NCBI GenBank assembly: GCA_945886445.1
Contig: CAMCZG010000002.1
Location: 23,147-87,146, forward strand
DNA: 64,000 nt
Direction: 5' to 3'
Source: Bifidobacterium breve
GTDB lineage: Bacteria; Actinomycetota; Acidimicrobiia; Acidimicrobiales; Ilumatobacteraceae
The position numbers and the translations under genes are program-made. Of this stretch, positions 53,856 through 62,900 are shown one piece after another; position 1 is the first letter of the stretch; the number at the start of each line of letters is the position of its first letter. The notes beneath the pieces were generated by a model. The model searched no databases and was not told the DNA's origin. It was given only the letters and a program-made list of their open reading frames with translations.

Positions 53856-54663
53856 CTCTGCAGTAAACGACACAGTCCTTCTCTCTCACCCTGCTCCGGG
53901 CGTCGCGTTACTCACCTTGAATCGTCCCGACCGGTTGAATGCCTGGAACGGCGATATAGCTGTGCGCTATTTCGAATTAATGGACGAGTGCGTAGCAAAT
54001 GATGAAGTGCGCGTTCTTGTTGTAACAGGTGCGGGAAAAGGTTTCTGCGCAGGTGCAGACATGAACCGATTAAAAGCAATGGGTGATGCGCCAGGGAATC
54101 CCGCTACAAAAGCAGAAGCATTGAGTCCACTGCGATTGCCTTCATATACAACGACCATCCCTAAGCCGGTGATAGCTGCCATTAACGGCGCATGTGCCGG
54201 TGTCGGTCTTGTTCAGGCGTTGACCTGTGATATTCGATTTGCTGCTGCTGGGGCAAAGTTCACCACTGCTTTTGGGCGCCGAGGGCTCATTGCGGAATAC
54301 GGAATTAGTTGGTTATTGCCACGCTTGGTAGGAACAGCAAATGCACTTGATGTGTTGTTGAGCGGTCGCGTGTTCCTTGCAGAAGAAGCGCATCAAATGG
54401 GGTTGATCAATGGAGTCGTTCCTGGCGACCATTTGCTAGACCATGTCATTGCCTACGCCAGTGACTTGGCTTCAAATGTTTCACCCGCATCAATGAAAGT
54501 GATGAAGGAACAGGTGTATGCAGATGCCACACAACCACTGAGTTCTTCTGAGCAACGGTCTCTTATTTTGATGGAAGAATCAAAGTTGCGGCCCGATTTC
54601 AAAGAGGGAGTCGCCAGTTTCATGGAGAAGCGACCTCCTCAATTTGCTCCCGTTACTCGGTAG
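53839..54663 (+). CDS. Enoyl-CoA hydratase/isomerase family protein
   Basis: 274 aa crotonase fold. VTGAGKGFCAGADMNRL gives the first oxyanion-hole region and AAINGACAGVGLVQALTCDIRFA the second; FGRRGLIAEYG is the region of the catalytic residues, with Glu in place. The substrate (enoyl-CoA, or another CoA thioester) is unclear. The ATG at 53839 is chosen; the earlier in-frame start at 53785 would lie deeper in lgt. Confidence 0.88.
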   Translation: MATSNNSAVNDTVLLSHPAPGVALLTLNRPDRLNAWNGDIAVRYFELMDECVANDEVRVLVVTGAGKGFCAGADMNRLKAMGDAPGNPATKAEALSPLRLPSYTTTIPKPVIAAINGACAGVGLVQALTCDIRFAAAGAKFTTAFGRRGLIAEYGISWLLPRLVGTANALDVLLSGRVFLAEEAHQMGLINGVVPGDHLLDHVIAYASDLASNVSPASMKVMKEQVYADATQPLSSSEQRSLILMEESKLRPDFKEGVASFMEKRPPQFAPVTR

Positions 54664-54674
54664 CATTCACTCTT

Positions 54675-54977
54675 GTGTCTGAACGTCTCTCTGCCGCCGA
54701 TGTAGCCAAAGTTGCACGTATGGCGCGCCTCAATATTTCAGCCGCCGATGTAGAGCGTTATACGCAACAACTCGATGGCATGCTCGATCATTTCGCCGAC
54801 ATCGACAACTTGCAACTTGCCGATGTTCAGCCCATGACCCAGCCGTTCCCCCTCGTCAACGTGTTGCGTGCCGATGTTGAACAGCCTTGCCTCGACCGCG
54901 AAGAAGTACTTGGCGTGGCACCTGCTGCCGAACAAGGTCGCTTCCGCGTTCCACCATCTGGAGGCGAAGATGAGTAA
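54675..54977 (+). CDS. gatC: Asp-tRNA(Asn)/Glu-tRNA(Gln) amidotransferase subunit C
   Basis: 100 aa. VAKVARMARLNISAADVERYTQQLDGMLDHFADIDNLQLADVQPM and a late FRVPP are the GatC pattern. It scaffolds the GatA-GatB interface. A GTG start at 54675; it overlaps gatA by 8 bp. The trio gatCAB makes correctly charged Gln-tRNA or Asn-tRNA. Confidence 0.93.
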   Translation: MSERLSAADVAKVARMARLNISAADVERYTQQLDGMLDHFADIDNLQLADVQPMTQPFPLVNVLRADVEQPCLDREEVLGVAPAAEQGRFRVPPSGGEDE

Positions 54978-56394
54978 CTTCACTTCAGCTACTTCTATTG
55001 CTCAAAATGTTGCAAGTGGCGCACAGTCAGCTGCATCTGTTGTTGAAGAGCATCTGCAACGCATTAGTCAACGCGAAGAAGAAGTGCATGCCTTTAACTT
55101 GGTCACAAGTACAGAAGCTCGCGAGCGCGCGGCAGACCTCGATGCACGCATTGCCCGCGGCGAAAATGTTGGGCCACTTGCCGGTGTTCCTATTGCACTC
55201 AAAGACAACATGTGTACTCGTGGCATTCCCACAACATGCTCGTCAAAAATTCTTGAAGGTTGGAAGCCCCCGTACAACGCCACCGTTGTCGACAAGCTTT
55301 TTGCGGCCGGTGCAGTGTTCGTTGGTAAAACAAACCTCGACGAATTCGCAATGGGTTCCAGTACAGAAAACTCTGCATTCGGCCCTACGCGTAACCCGCT
55401 CGACACTTCGCGCGTTCCTGGTGGAAGCAGCGGCGGTAGTGCTGCTGCAGTAGCTGCAGGTTTTGCAGCAGTTTCTCTTGGTAGCGATACTGGCGGAAGC
55501 ATTCGTCAACCAGCTGCACTATGCGGAGTTGTTGGCGTGAAGCCAACCTACGGTTTAGTGAGCCGTTACGGGTTAGTTGCTTTTGCGAGCAGCCTCGACC
55601 AAATTGGTCCGTTCTCGCACAGCGTTGCCGATGCAGCATTGCTTACCGAAATCATTGCCGGGTACGACCCCATGGATTCCACAAGTATTCCCAAGCCTGC
55701 TCCTTCTTTAGTGTCGGTTCTTGGCCGTGGGGTGGAAGGAATGCGCATTGGTCGCGTTGCCGACTTGCCCGAAGGCGCCGATGCCGATGTGCTTGCTCGC
55801 CTCGATGCAGCATTTGTTGCGCTGGAAAAAGCTGGTGCCACCATTGTCGATGTCAAGCTTCCTTCGTTGTCGTATGCGCTCACTGCGTATTACCTCATTG
55901 CGCCGGCAGAAGCGAGCAGCAACCTTGCTCGTTACGACGGCGTACGTTATGGCAATCGTGTTGCAGCAAATGACATGAACACCATGTATGCCGATACACG
56001 TGCGGCAGGTTTTGGCGATGAAGTAAAGCGCCGCATCATGCTCGGAACATATGCGCTGTCGGCTGGTTATTACGACGCTTATTACGGCAAAGCCTTAAAA
56101 GTGCGTCGCCTCATTTCCGACGACTTTGCGGCGGCCTACGTAAACGCCGATGTTATTTTGACCCCTACGTCACCCACGGTCGCCTTCCCATTTGGCGCAA
56201 AAACCGATGACCCTCTCACCATGTATCTCTGCGATATTTTCACTATCCCTACTAACTTGGCTGGGCACCCTGCAATGAGCGTGCCATTTGGAACAGGTCA
56301 AGCAAACATGCCAGTAGGCGTGCAAATTTTGGCGCCAACTTTGGGCGAGGAAGCAATGTTCAAAGTAGCCGCAGTGTTAGAGAGTGCAGCATGA
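54970..56394 (+). CDS. gatA: Asp-tRNA(Asn)/Glu-tRNA(Gln) amidotransferase subunit A
   Basis: 474 aa amidase. The Ser-cisSer-Lys triad is present: K78 (IALKDN), cis-S153 (PGGSSGG) and nucleophile S177 (DTGGSIRQP). It releases ammonia from glutamine for transamidation. The ATG at 54970 is inside gatC's end; an upstream in-frame start at 54868 is out of family. Ends with an ATGA overlap with gatB. Confidence 0.95.
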   Translation: MSNFTSATSIAQNVASGAQSAASVVEEHLQRISQREEEVHAFNLVTSTEARERAADLDARIARGENVGPLAGVPIALKDNMCTRGIPTTCSSKILEGWKPPYNATVVDKLFAAGAVFVGKTNLDEFAMGSSTENSAFGPTRNPLDTSRVPGGSSGGSAAAVAAGFAAVSLGSDTGGSIRQPAALCGVVGVKPTYGLVSRYGLVAFASSLDQIGPFSHSVADAALLTEIIAGYDPMDSTSIPKPAPSLVSVLGRGVEGMRIGRVADLPEGADADVLARLDAAFVALEKAGATIVDVKLPSLSYALTAYYLIAPAEASSNLARYDGVRYGNRVAANDMNTMYADTRAAGFGDEVKRRIMLGTYALSAGYYDAYYGKALKVRRLISDDFAAAYVNADVILTPTSPTVAFPFGAKTDDPLTMYLCDIFTIPTNLAGHPAMSVPFGTGQANMPVGVQILAPTLGEEAMFKVAAVLESAA

Positions 56395-57830
56395 TCGACA
56401 ATGGCTTGCCTGAAGGCTGGGAACTTGTTGTTGGGCTTGAGGTTCACGTAGAACTTGCGACCAAAACAAAACTCTTTAGTGGTTCGCCAAACCGTTTTGG
56501 CGACGAACCAAATACCAATATCGACCCAGTAACTCTTGGCCTGCCAGGTGCATTGCCTGTGCTCAACCAGCACGCTGTTGAACTAGCAATGCGTATTGGG
56601 CTTGCGCTGAACTGCACAGTGAAGCCAAGCACGTTTCACCGTAAAAACTATTTCTACCCCGACTTGTCGAAGGCGTATCAAATTACGCAGTACGACGAAC
56701 CGCTCAACGTAGACGGCTTTCTCATGTTGCCAGGCGGCGTGCGCGTTGGCGTAGAGCGCGCCCACATGGAAGAAGACACTGGCAAGTCAACACACTTCGG
56801 TGGTGCTGGTGGTCGTATTCACGGAAGTGATTACTCACTCATCGACTTCAACCGCGCCGGAGTTCCACTTGTAGAAATTGTGTCGCACCCCGATGTGCGT
56901 ACTGCAGAACAAGCACGCCAGTACGTCAATGAGTTGCGCGCCATTCTTGTTGCTGTGGGTGCAAGCGATGCCAAAATGGAAGAAGGCTCCATGCGTTGCG
57001 ATGCCAACGTGTCGGTACGCAAGTACGGGGCCGAACTCGGTACGCGTTGTGAAATTAAAAACGTCAACTCGGTGCGCTCACTTGGCAAAGCAATTGAGTA
57101 CGAGGCTCGTCGGCAAATCGATGTCTTGGAAACCGGTGGCACTATTCGTCAAGAAACGCGCCACTGGGATGAAACCGATGGCCGCACGCACACATTGCGC
57201 GCCAAAGTAGACGCCAATGACTACCGCTACTTCCTAGAGCCCGACTTAGTGATGCTTGCCCCCGATGCAGAATGGGTAGAACGTGTTCGTGCTGCTTTGC
57301 CAGTGTTGCCAGCTGCTCGGCGCACCAACCTTGCAGCTCTTACTGGTGCCGAAGAAGACAGCGAAGCAATTGCAGTTGTTGTAGAGCGTGGGCAAGACAC
57401 CTATATAGAAGAAGTAAAGAACTCCGGCGGCGACGCCGGGCGTGCTTTGGTATGGGTGCAGCAGTCATTTGCCGAAGAAGGCAGTGCGCCACGTTTGCCC
57501 GCCAAAGATCTTGCTGCTCTCACCGTTCTTGAACGCGATGGCAAGCTCACAGCAACTCAAGCAAAAACTGTTCTTGGAGACATGCTTGAAGCTGGTGGGG
57601 GAGACCCCGCAGCAATTGCTGCTTCAAAAGGTTTCGAAGCACTCGATACCAGCGTCATTGAAGGTTTTGTTGACGAAGGCATTGCTGCGCAACCCGACGC
57701 TTGGGCGAAATATTGTGCTGGCGAAGAAAAGGCAATGGGTGCACTTGTTGGCACCATTATGAAACTCAGCAAAGGTAAAGCCGACGGCAAAGTAGTAACG
57801 GCAATTTTGCAGCAACGGCGAGGCAGCTAA
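56391..57830 (+). CDS. gatB: Asp-tRNA(Asn)/Glu-tRNA(Gln) amidotransferase subunit B
   Basis: 479 aa. The N-terminal VGLEVHVELATKTKLFS, PDLSKAYQITQYDEPL, and HMEEDTGKSTHF are GatB cradle-domain marks; SMRCDANVSVRKYG and EIKNVNS follow; the C-terminal helical/YqeY-like tail ends in GKVVTAILQQRRG. It phosphorylates and amidates the mischarged tRNA. It ends 2 bp before the selenoprotein candidate, which may be co-transcribed. Confidence 0.95.
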   Translation: MIDNGLPEGWELVVGLEVHVELATKTKLFSGSPNRFGDEPNTNIDPVTLGLPGALPVLNQHAVELAMRIGLALNCTVKPSTFHRKNYFYPDLSKAYQITQYDEPLNVDGFLMLPGGVRVGVERAHMEEDTGKSTHFGGAGGRIHGSDYSLIDFNRAGVPLVEIVSHPDVRTAEQARQYVNELRAILVAVGASDAKMEEGSMRCDANVSVRKYGAELGTRCEIKNVNSVRSLGKAIEYEARRQIDVLETGGTIRQETRHWDETDGRTHTLRAKVDANDYRYFLEPDLVMLAPDAEWVERVRAALPVLPAARRTNLAALTGAEEDSEAIAVVVERGQDTYIEEVKNSGGDAGRALVWVQQSFAEEGSAPRLPAKDLAALTVLERDGKLTATQAKTVLGDMLEAGGGDPAAIAASKGFEALDTSVIEGFVDEGIAAQPDAWAKYCAGEEKAMGALVGTIMKLSKGKADGKVVTAILQQRRGS

Positions 57831-57832
57831 CA

Positions 57833-58336
57833 ATGGTTCGTCGTCTCTCGCTCGTGGCGCTTCTTGCATTTGGGTTGGCAAGTTGCGGTGGTTCAACGCC
57901 CGGTGCATCGAGCCCATCAGCCCCTTCGCCAACGGAAGCGTTGGAAAGCACGACGACGAGTGCCGCACCCTCCGATTTCGGATCCTCTTATATAGGTACG
58001 CCAACAGCCTTTTGGTTTTGGGCACCTTATTGAGGCACCTGCAATATGGAAGCCCCCTCGGTCGAGGAGGTCAGCAAAAAATGGGCCGGCAAGGTCAACA
58101 TTGTCGGTATTGCTTGGAATGGCACGCAAGGTGAAATTGATGAATTCATTTCACGCCACGGTTTAACTGTTAAGAATGTGCGCGACGGAGACGGCGAAAT
58201 TTTTGCCAGCTTCTCAGTTGCCTCGCAACCAGCTTGGGTGTTCCAAAGTGCAGCAGGCGAACGTGTTGTTGAGTCGCGAGCACTTGCCGAAGACGACATT
58301 AATTCGCAGTTAAGCGCCATAGCCTCCTCAAACTGA
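57833..58336 (+). CDS. Candidate selenocysteine-containing thioredoxin-like lipoprotein (in-frame UGA)
   Basis: 167 aa if TGA at 58031-58033 is read as selenocysteine. Residues 1-18 are a signal peptide with lipobox LASC, then a Pro/Ser/Thr linker. The thioredoxin active site reads W-A-P-Y-[UGA67]-G-T-C70, so UGA stands exactly at the first Cys of CxxC. The frame then continues 100 codons without a stop, and keeps the thioredoxin core: VNIVGIAWNG, the cis-Pro loop ASQPAWVFQSAAG. A GGUC-loop hairpin follows at 58053-58071, fitting a SECIS. Expected role: extracytoplasmic thiol-disulfide or peroxide chemistry. The alternative is a nonsense mutation or sequencing error turning TGC/TGT into TGA; conserved downstream coding argues against decay. 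It starts 2 bp after gatB. Confidence 0.72.
58053..58071 (+). promoter_or_regulatory. Candidate bacterial SECIS hairpin
   Basis: Immediately downstream of the in-frame UGA, CCUC (58056-58059) pairs with GAGG (58064-58067) around the tetraloop GGUC; after one C/A mismatch, CC pairs with GG and G with U, extending the stem to 58053 and 58071. The loop begins 26 nt after the UGA and has G at both first positions. Known bacterial SECIS elements have a loop some 16-37 nt after UGA, an upper stem of at least 4 bp and G in the first two loop positions; E. coli fdhF also has a GGUC loop. This is inferred from sequence only. Confidence 0.6.
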
Positions 58337-58444
58337 ATCTATTTTTAAGGTAAATGCCAGAAAAATCTTAAAACCCTGCCTTGGAAAGACGCTGACTGTC
58401 AACTAGTTTGCAATTAGTCAACGCGATCATCTAGGGGAACTTTC
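58337..58444. other. Short intergenic region before the lipoprotein operon
   Basis: 108 bp without coding signal between the thioredoxin-like gene and the next lipoprotein gene. It contains two direct copies of GTCAAC about 20 bp apart and an AGGGGAA ribosome binding site before the ATG at 58445. A promoter is likely here because the gap is large by the standards of this window, but no clear -35/-10 pair can be fixed. Confidence 0.3.
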
Positions 58445-58918
58445 ATGCGAAGCACTATCAAACGAAGTTTGCCTCTATTGGCATTGCTTGTACTAGGGGC
58501 TTGTGGGGGAAGTGACTCGTCAACGCAAGATACGTCGAACGCTTCCGAGAACACCACCGCAACTGGGAACACCACCGCAACTGGCGAAGTGTCTTACACA
58601 GAGTTTTGCGCATCAGCCGATGCGAACAATTCGAAGCTTCCTCAAATTGAATCAACTGATGACGCTGCAGCAATTACGACAAAGATCAATGCGCTCGCCG
58701 CGGCGCTGAGCGATACCGCAAGTAAAGCCCCTGCTGAAATTAAAGCTGAAGCCGACAAAGTTGCCGCAGCTGCACAAGCAATGGCCGATTCGCTGAAGAG
58801 TGACCCATCGCTCGACGCGTTCGATGCAGTTGTTGCAAAATATGCAACACCCGATATTGATGCTGCAACTGAAGCTATTAACAAACTCGTTTCTGAAAAG
58901 TGTGGAGCAACCAAATGA
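58445..58918 (+). CDS. Small helical lipoprotein of unknown function
   Basis: 157 aa. A signal peptide ends in lipobox LGAC, then a Ser/Thr/Asn-rich linker with a duplicated NTTATG, then YTEFCASADANN and an Ala/Lys/Asp-rich helical domain (about residues 65-150) ending in a cysteine near the C-terminus (SEKCGATK). The two domain cysteines could form a disulfide. I recognise no family. It overlaps the next lipoprotein gene by ATGA, placing it in an operon with the surface protein. Confidence 0.75.
   Translation: MRSTIKRSLPLLALLVLGACGGSDSSTQDTSNASENTTATGNTTATGEVSYTEFCASADANNSKLPQIESTDDAAAITTKINALAAALSDTASKAPAEIKAEADKVAAAAQAMADSLKSDPSLDAFDAVVAKYATPDIDAATEAINKLVSEKCGATK
58550..58584 (+). repeat. 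18-bp tandem duplication in a lipoprotein linker
   Basis: The 17-base unit beginning AACACCACCGCAACT occurs at 58550-58566 and again at 58568-58584 with one base between, so the period is 18 bp and the frame is kept. It encodes the doubled Asn-Thr-Thr-Ala-Thr-Gly linker. Identical copies suggest recent slippage. Confidence 0.85.
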
Positions 58919-59958
58919 AATCTCGTGTAACGAAATGTGCTGTCTTGGCTATTGCTCTGGTAGCAGTTGCTTCATGTGGAAGCTCTAGTTCAGATTCATC
59001 AGGCTCCGATACAACACGCGTGAAGAATGCAGCGCTGCCGACTGCCACCACTGCAGCAGTTGCTGGCACACTGCCGTCGAAAGGTTCTGCCGGCGGTGAC
59101 ACGGGAACTGCAGAAACAACACCAGCGACAACACCAGCCTCAACACCAGCGACAACGCCAACACTTATATCTATTCCAGCCGCAGCAGTAATTGTCGATC
59201 CGGGCAACTATCAAGCAACGTACTTAGCTAGCGACAACGCATTGGGCGCGCCGCATCCTGCGCTCCCACAGGAAGCTTCGGTCACAACAAATGCTGCTCG
59301 CGCAGTGAGCGCAACATGGAATACCGACTCGGCAGCAGTGTTAACAGTGACAAAAGCAGAATGGGTAGGAACAACTACTCCTATGACATTGCGCTGGACC
59401 ATTTCCACTGCAGCTGGTGCGTTGCAGTGTGACAACTGCGCATTTGTTACCACAAAGGCAAAGCGCATTATTAAAGAGGTAACAGCTCAGAAACTTAAGG
59501 GCTCAGGAATTACCTCAATTCGTGGACTAGACCCCACTTACTCTGAAGTAGGCGCTTTCATTGGAAACGGCTGGGGAGTGGAATTCCTCGTCGGCGACCA
59601 AGGCAACGATTCTGCAGCCACCGGAAATGCCATTCGCGATCTCCTGCTCTCGTGTTCAGGTGACACCGCCTCATCGTGCAAGAGCATTTCTCTCGGCGTC
59701 GCTGAATTGAAGTGGAAAAACATCATTTGGTCAACAAGCGATTGTGTTTCTGCTCTCCGTAACGGCGGGCCACGCCAATTCCTCGATGATCTCACAACCT
59801 CGCTCACGGGCGCATCTGCTGAAACTGCAGCGCTTGTTAAGCAAAGAGGTGCTCTCGATCGCGTCGCTGTGGCAACGCCTGCATACCGACCCGTCTTTAC
59901 TACTACAGGTACCACCCGAACTCTTACCGGTTTCGCTTCAACAGGATGTGCATCATGA
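58915..59958 (+). CDS. Lipoprotein of unknown function
   Basis: 347 aa. Signal peptide with lipobox VASC, then a long Ser/Thr/Pro/Ala linker (residues about 25-85, including TTPATTPASTPATTP), then a globular domain of about 250 residues. In that domain there are paired cysteines, CDNC in ALQCDNCAF, and LLSCSGDTASSCKS, plus SDCVSAL and a terminal STGCAS; several disulfides are likely. I recognise no family. The ATG at 58915 overlaps the previous stop (ATGA), and its stop overlaps the start of the giant secreted gene (ATGA). Confidence 0.75.
   Translation: MKSRVTKCAVLAIALVAVASCGSSSSDSSGSDTTRVKNAALPTATTAAVAGTLPSKGSAGGDTGTAETTPATTPASTPATTPTLISIPAAAVIVDPGNYQATYLASDNALGAPHPALPQEASVTTNAARAVSATWNTDSAAVLTVTKAEWVGTTTPMTLRWTISTAAGALQCDNCAFVTTKAKRIIKEVTAQKLKGSGITSIRGLDPTYSEVGAFIGNGWGVEFLVGDQGNDSAATGNAIRDLLLSCSGDTASSCKSISLGVAELKWKNIIWSTSDCVSALRNGGPRQFLDDLTTSLTGASAETAALVKQRGALDRVAVATPAYRPVFTTTGTTRTLTGFASTGCAS
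59117..59160 (+). repeat. Thr/Pro linker low-complexity repeat
   Basis: A degenerate repeat of ACACCAGC(G/C) and ACAAC units encodes TTPATTPASTPATTPT-like linker between lipobox and globular domain. It is a typical surface-protein spacer rather than a functional RNA element. Confidence 0.7.
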
Positions 59959-62900
59959 AAAACAACATTCGTCATTTCACACGTAATGGGGTAGTGCTAC
60001 TCGCAGCCTTTACCATGGTTGCTACTTCCACTCTGCAGGCACATGCATCGAGCCCGGAAGATTCAACTACAACTACTGAAGCCGATGCACCAACTACAAC
60101 AGTAGGCGATGGGGAAACAACCACCACCCTGCCATTGAGTGATGTCACTACGACTCTTCCTGACGGAACACCTGTAGAGCTTAAAAATGTACTTGGGCCT
60201 AATGGTGAAGACGGGTCTGTGAACCAGCCACCAGCAGATGCAGCGCAAGATCCAAATGCAGTAAAACTGCCTGAAGGTAAAATCGTTGACCAGAAGACTG
60301 GTGTTGACCTTTCCATCTCCTCAAACTTGGTAGGGGCTGCGTACCCGGGTTTTGTTTTCATGGGAATCGTCTACGTCAGCAATATTGGAAATACAAGTGC
60401 AGGAGAAAAGTCTCCAGTTTCGTTCACCCTTTCCGACATCCCTGCTTTCGCCACACTGAAAGAGGCCAACCCAGTACTTGATGAGAAATCTTCAGAGGGA
60501 GACATCGGCTGGTCGTGCAAATCTGATACTTGTACATATGTAGAAAAGACTGCCACGGGCACAAAGAACGCACTATTGGAAGCGGGCACTATGGCCCAAG
60601 CCGACCTGCAATTCAACATTGCAGTCGACGCACAAATTCCACAGCCTGAAGACAGCTACTTCGATGAGTCTGCTGCAAAAGCAAAAAATGGCGATATCGC
60701 CGGCTATCAAGCAATGATCAAAACTGTTACCCACGTAACCGTGACTGTTGCTAAGGGTGAAGATATTGAACCGAATAACAACGAAACAGCCATCCAATTA
60801 CTCGGTGAAAAGCGAGAAGGCGGAGCTGCAGTTGGTTCAGCCGGCGGTGTTCAAATACGCGCAATTGCAGGTGTGTTCATCGATTCAAAAGTTCGTGGAC
60901 CTGTGTACCCCGGTGGACCATTCCACATGGAGTTGCGTTATTTGCCAACAGGTACCGAAACACAGTCGGGAAAAATTAAGTTTTCTGAAGTGCTTCCAAC
61001 AGGTCTCGCACTGACGAAAATTAAAGTGAGTGGAACAAACTGGACCTGTGACAGTCTCACGGCTTTGAAGTCATGTCAAACATCTGGACCAGACCTCAAG
61101 CCTGGTGATTTCTCTGAAACCCTCATTATTGATGGTGTAGTAGCCAAATCTGCTCCTGTTAACGACAAGCCAATGACATGGGTCGTTAGTTCCACCACTA
61201 CCACTGCACTTGATGAATCGCCTGTGCAGTGGAACAGCACGTTGTCTGCGCGAGTGGTAAAAACTCCGGAGCCAGATCTGGCTATTCGCCTTATTCCTCG
61301 TGATGGAAAAAGCAGCATTGCGCCACCAGGAACAATCACCATTGATGCACTGGTACGTGCCGTCTATGGGCCTGCACAAAATGTTCTTGTGACTATCAAC
61401 TTGCCTAAGGGAATCTCCTTTAAGAGTCTAGATACCAAGGCTGAAGGCTGGGAATGCAATCCGGCTGCAAGCGGTACGCCATCATTTGAGGGTGGAAGCA
61501 TAGAAATGTGTGGAAAGCAAGAACTTGATGCTGAAACACCTGAAACTCTCGGCCTTGTCGTGGGTGCTTCTGAATCAACCGAAGCTGGAGCAGCACAAAT
61601 AATCGCGATCATTTCTGCTGACAATGAAGCAGAAAAATACAAAGATGGAAACAGTGTTTCGCAAGACTTAGTAGTTCAGCCGCAAGCTGCACCAATGCCT
61701 GGTGCCGAGCTCAGCCGAGCCGACGACAAGGGCGGAATCAAAGTCATCTCCGATGGTTCTGCAACAAAAGTGCGTATTGGCGCAAGCAAGGACTATTCAT
61801 TTAGCGCAAAAAACCTTGGTAGCAAGGCGCTTGCTGCAGGAGAAGTTGTTCGGTTTGAACAGTTTGTAGATAACACTGCAATTTTCAGTGGCGCTTCGTT
61901 CGCCAAATTTGCAGGATATTCAGCAAGCCTCGATAGTCAAAAAATTAATACAGCATCAGCTGGCAAATGGGTATGTGTTTCAGGTACAGGCAATGTTCCA
62001 CAAATTGCTTCTCCTCTTGACCCTTCCAAAGCAGCAACCGCAACATCGGTTGCACCAGTCACCACAGTTGCCACAAAGAAATCTGGGCCTGCTGTCCGTT
62101 GCGAAATCAAACTCGCATCGTCAGTTGAGCCTGGTAAAGCAACTCCAGCATTGAATCTCACAGTTCGTATGTCGAACTCGGCAAAAGTCGGAAAGCCTGA
62201 GTGGCCTGTATATGTCACCATGTTGGGTATTCCCGAGGCACCCATTGCGCGCTTCGGTATGACCGTTGACATTTCTGAAGATAAAACCGATTTGGTTCCT
62301 TCATTCTTGGCACCTGCTGGCCCACGTCCCGGTGGTAAAGCTGTAGCAACATTGACGTTGCGCAACAGCGGCGACACCGATGCCAAATCACAATTCGTTG
62401 TTGTGCCTGGCGTGAAAGATGGTCGTATCACAGGCGTCACGGGTGACTCATGGAAGTGTGCTCGTTTAGGCACCGCACTTGCTTCTGGTTTCACGGTTTG
62501 CTCTCGTACCCCCGCACTGAAGGTTGGCACAGAAACTCCAGCTCTCAGCGTGAGCTACGAATCAACGAACAAATCATCGAAGTCACTCAATTTGCAGGCA
62601 GCTTCGTTGTACGGAACTGCACGCAATATTGCTGCTGGACGTGGATCAAACCTCTCAGTAGAACTTCGCCCGATGTTGTCGTTCACAGTTGCTGGGCCTG
62701 GCACGGTGATCGATCAGATCGTCGATGCTGAAGGTAAGCGTGTAGCTTCAACCGTTCTTCTCACAACTCAAGGTAATGGCGATGGAGCTGCCTATGTTTG
62801 GAAGCAACTCTGTACCACTGCTGAAGATGTTAAAAATTCAGGTGGAGACTGTAAGGCAGTGACACCTGCAGTGAAATGGTCAGACAATAAGGTGCCTAAT

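Noticed and set aside
58046..58336. A separate 96-residue ORF starting at ATG 58046
   Set aside because: It is the 3' part of the thioredoxin-like frame after the TGA, begins inside the fold just after the active site, and has no ribosome binding site of its own. It is better read as one gene.
61937..62530. 197-codon minus-strand ORF
   Set aside because: It is antisense to the giant repeat protein, with no ribosome binding site or recognisable motif.
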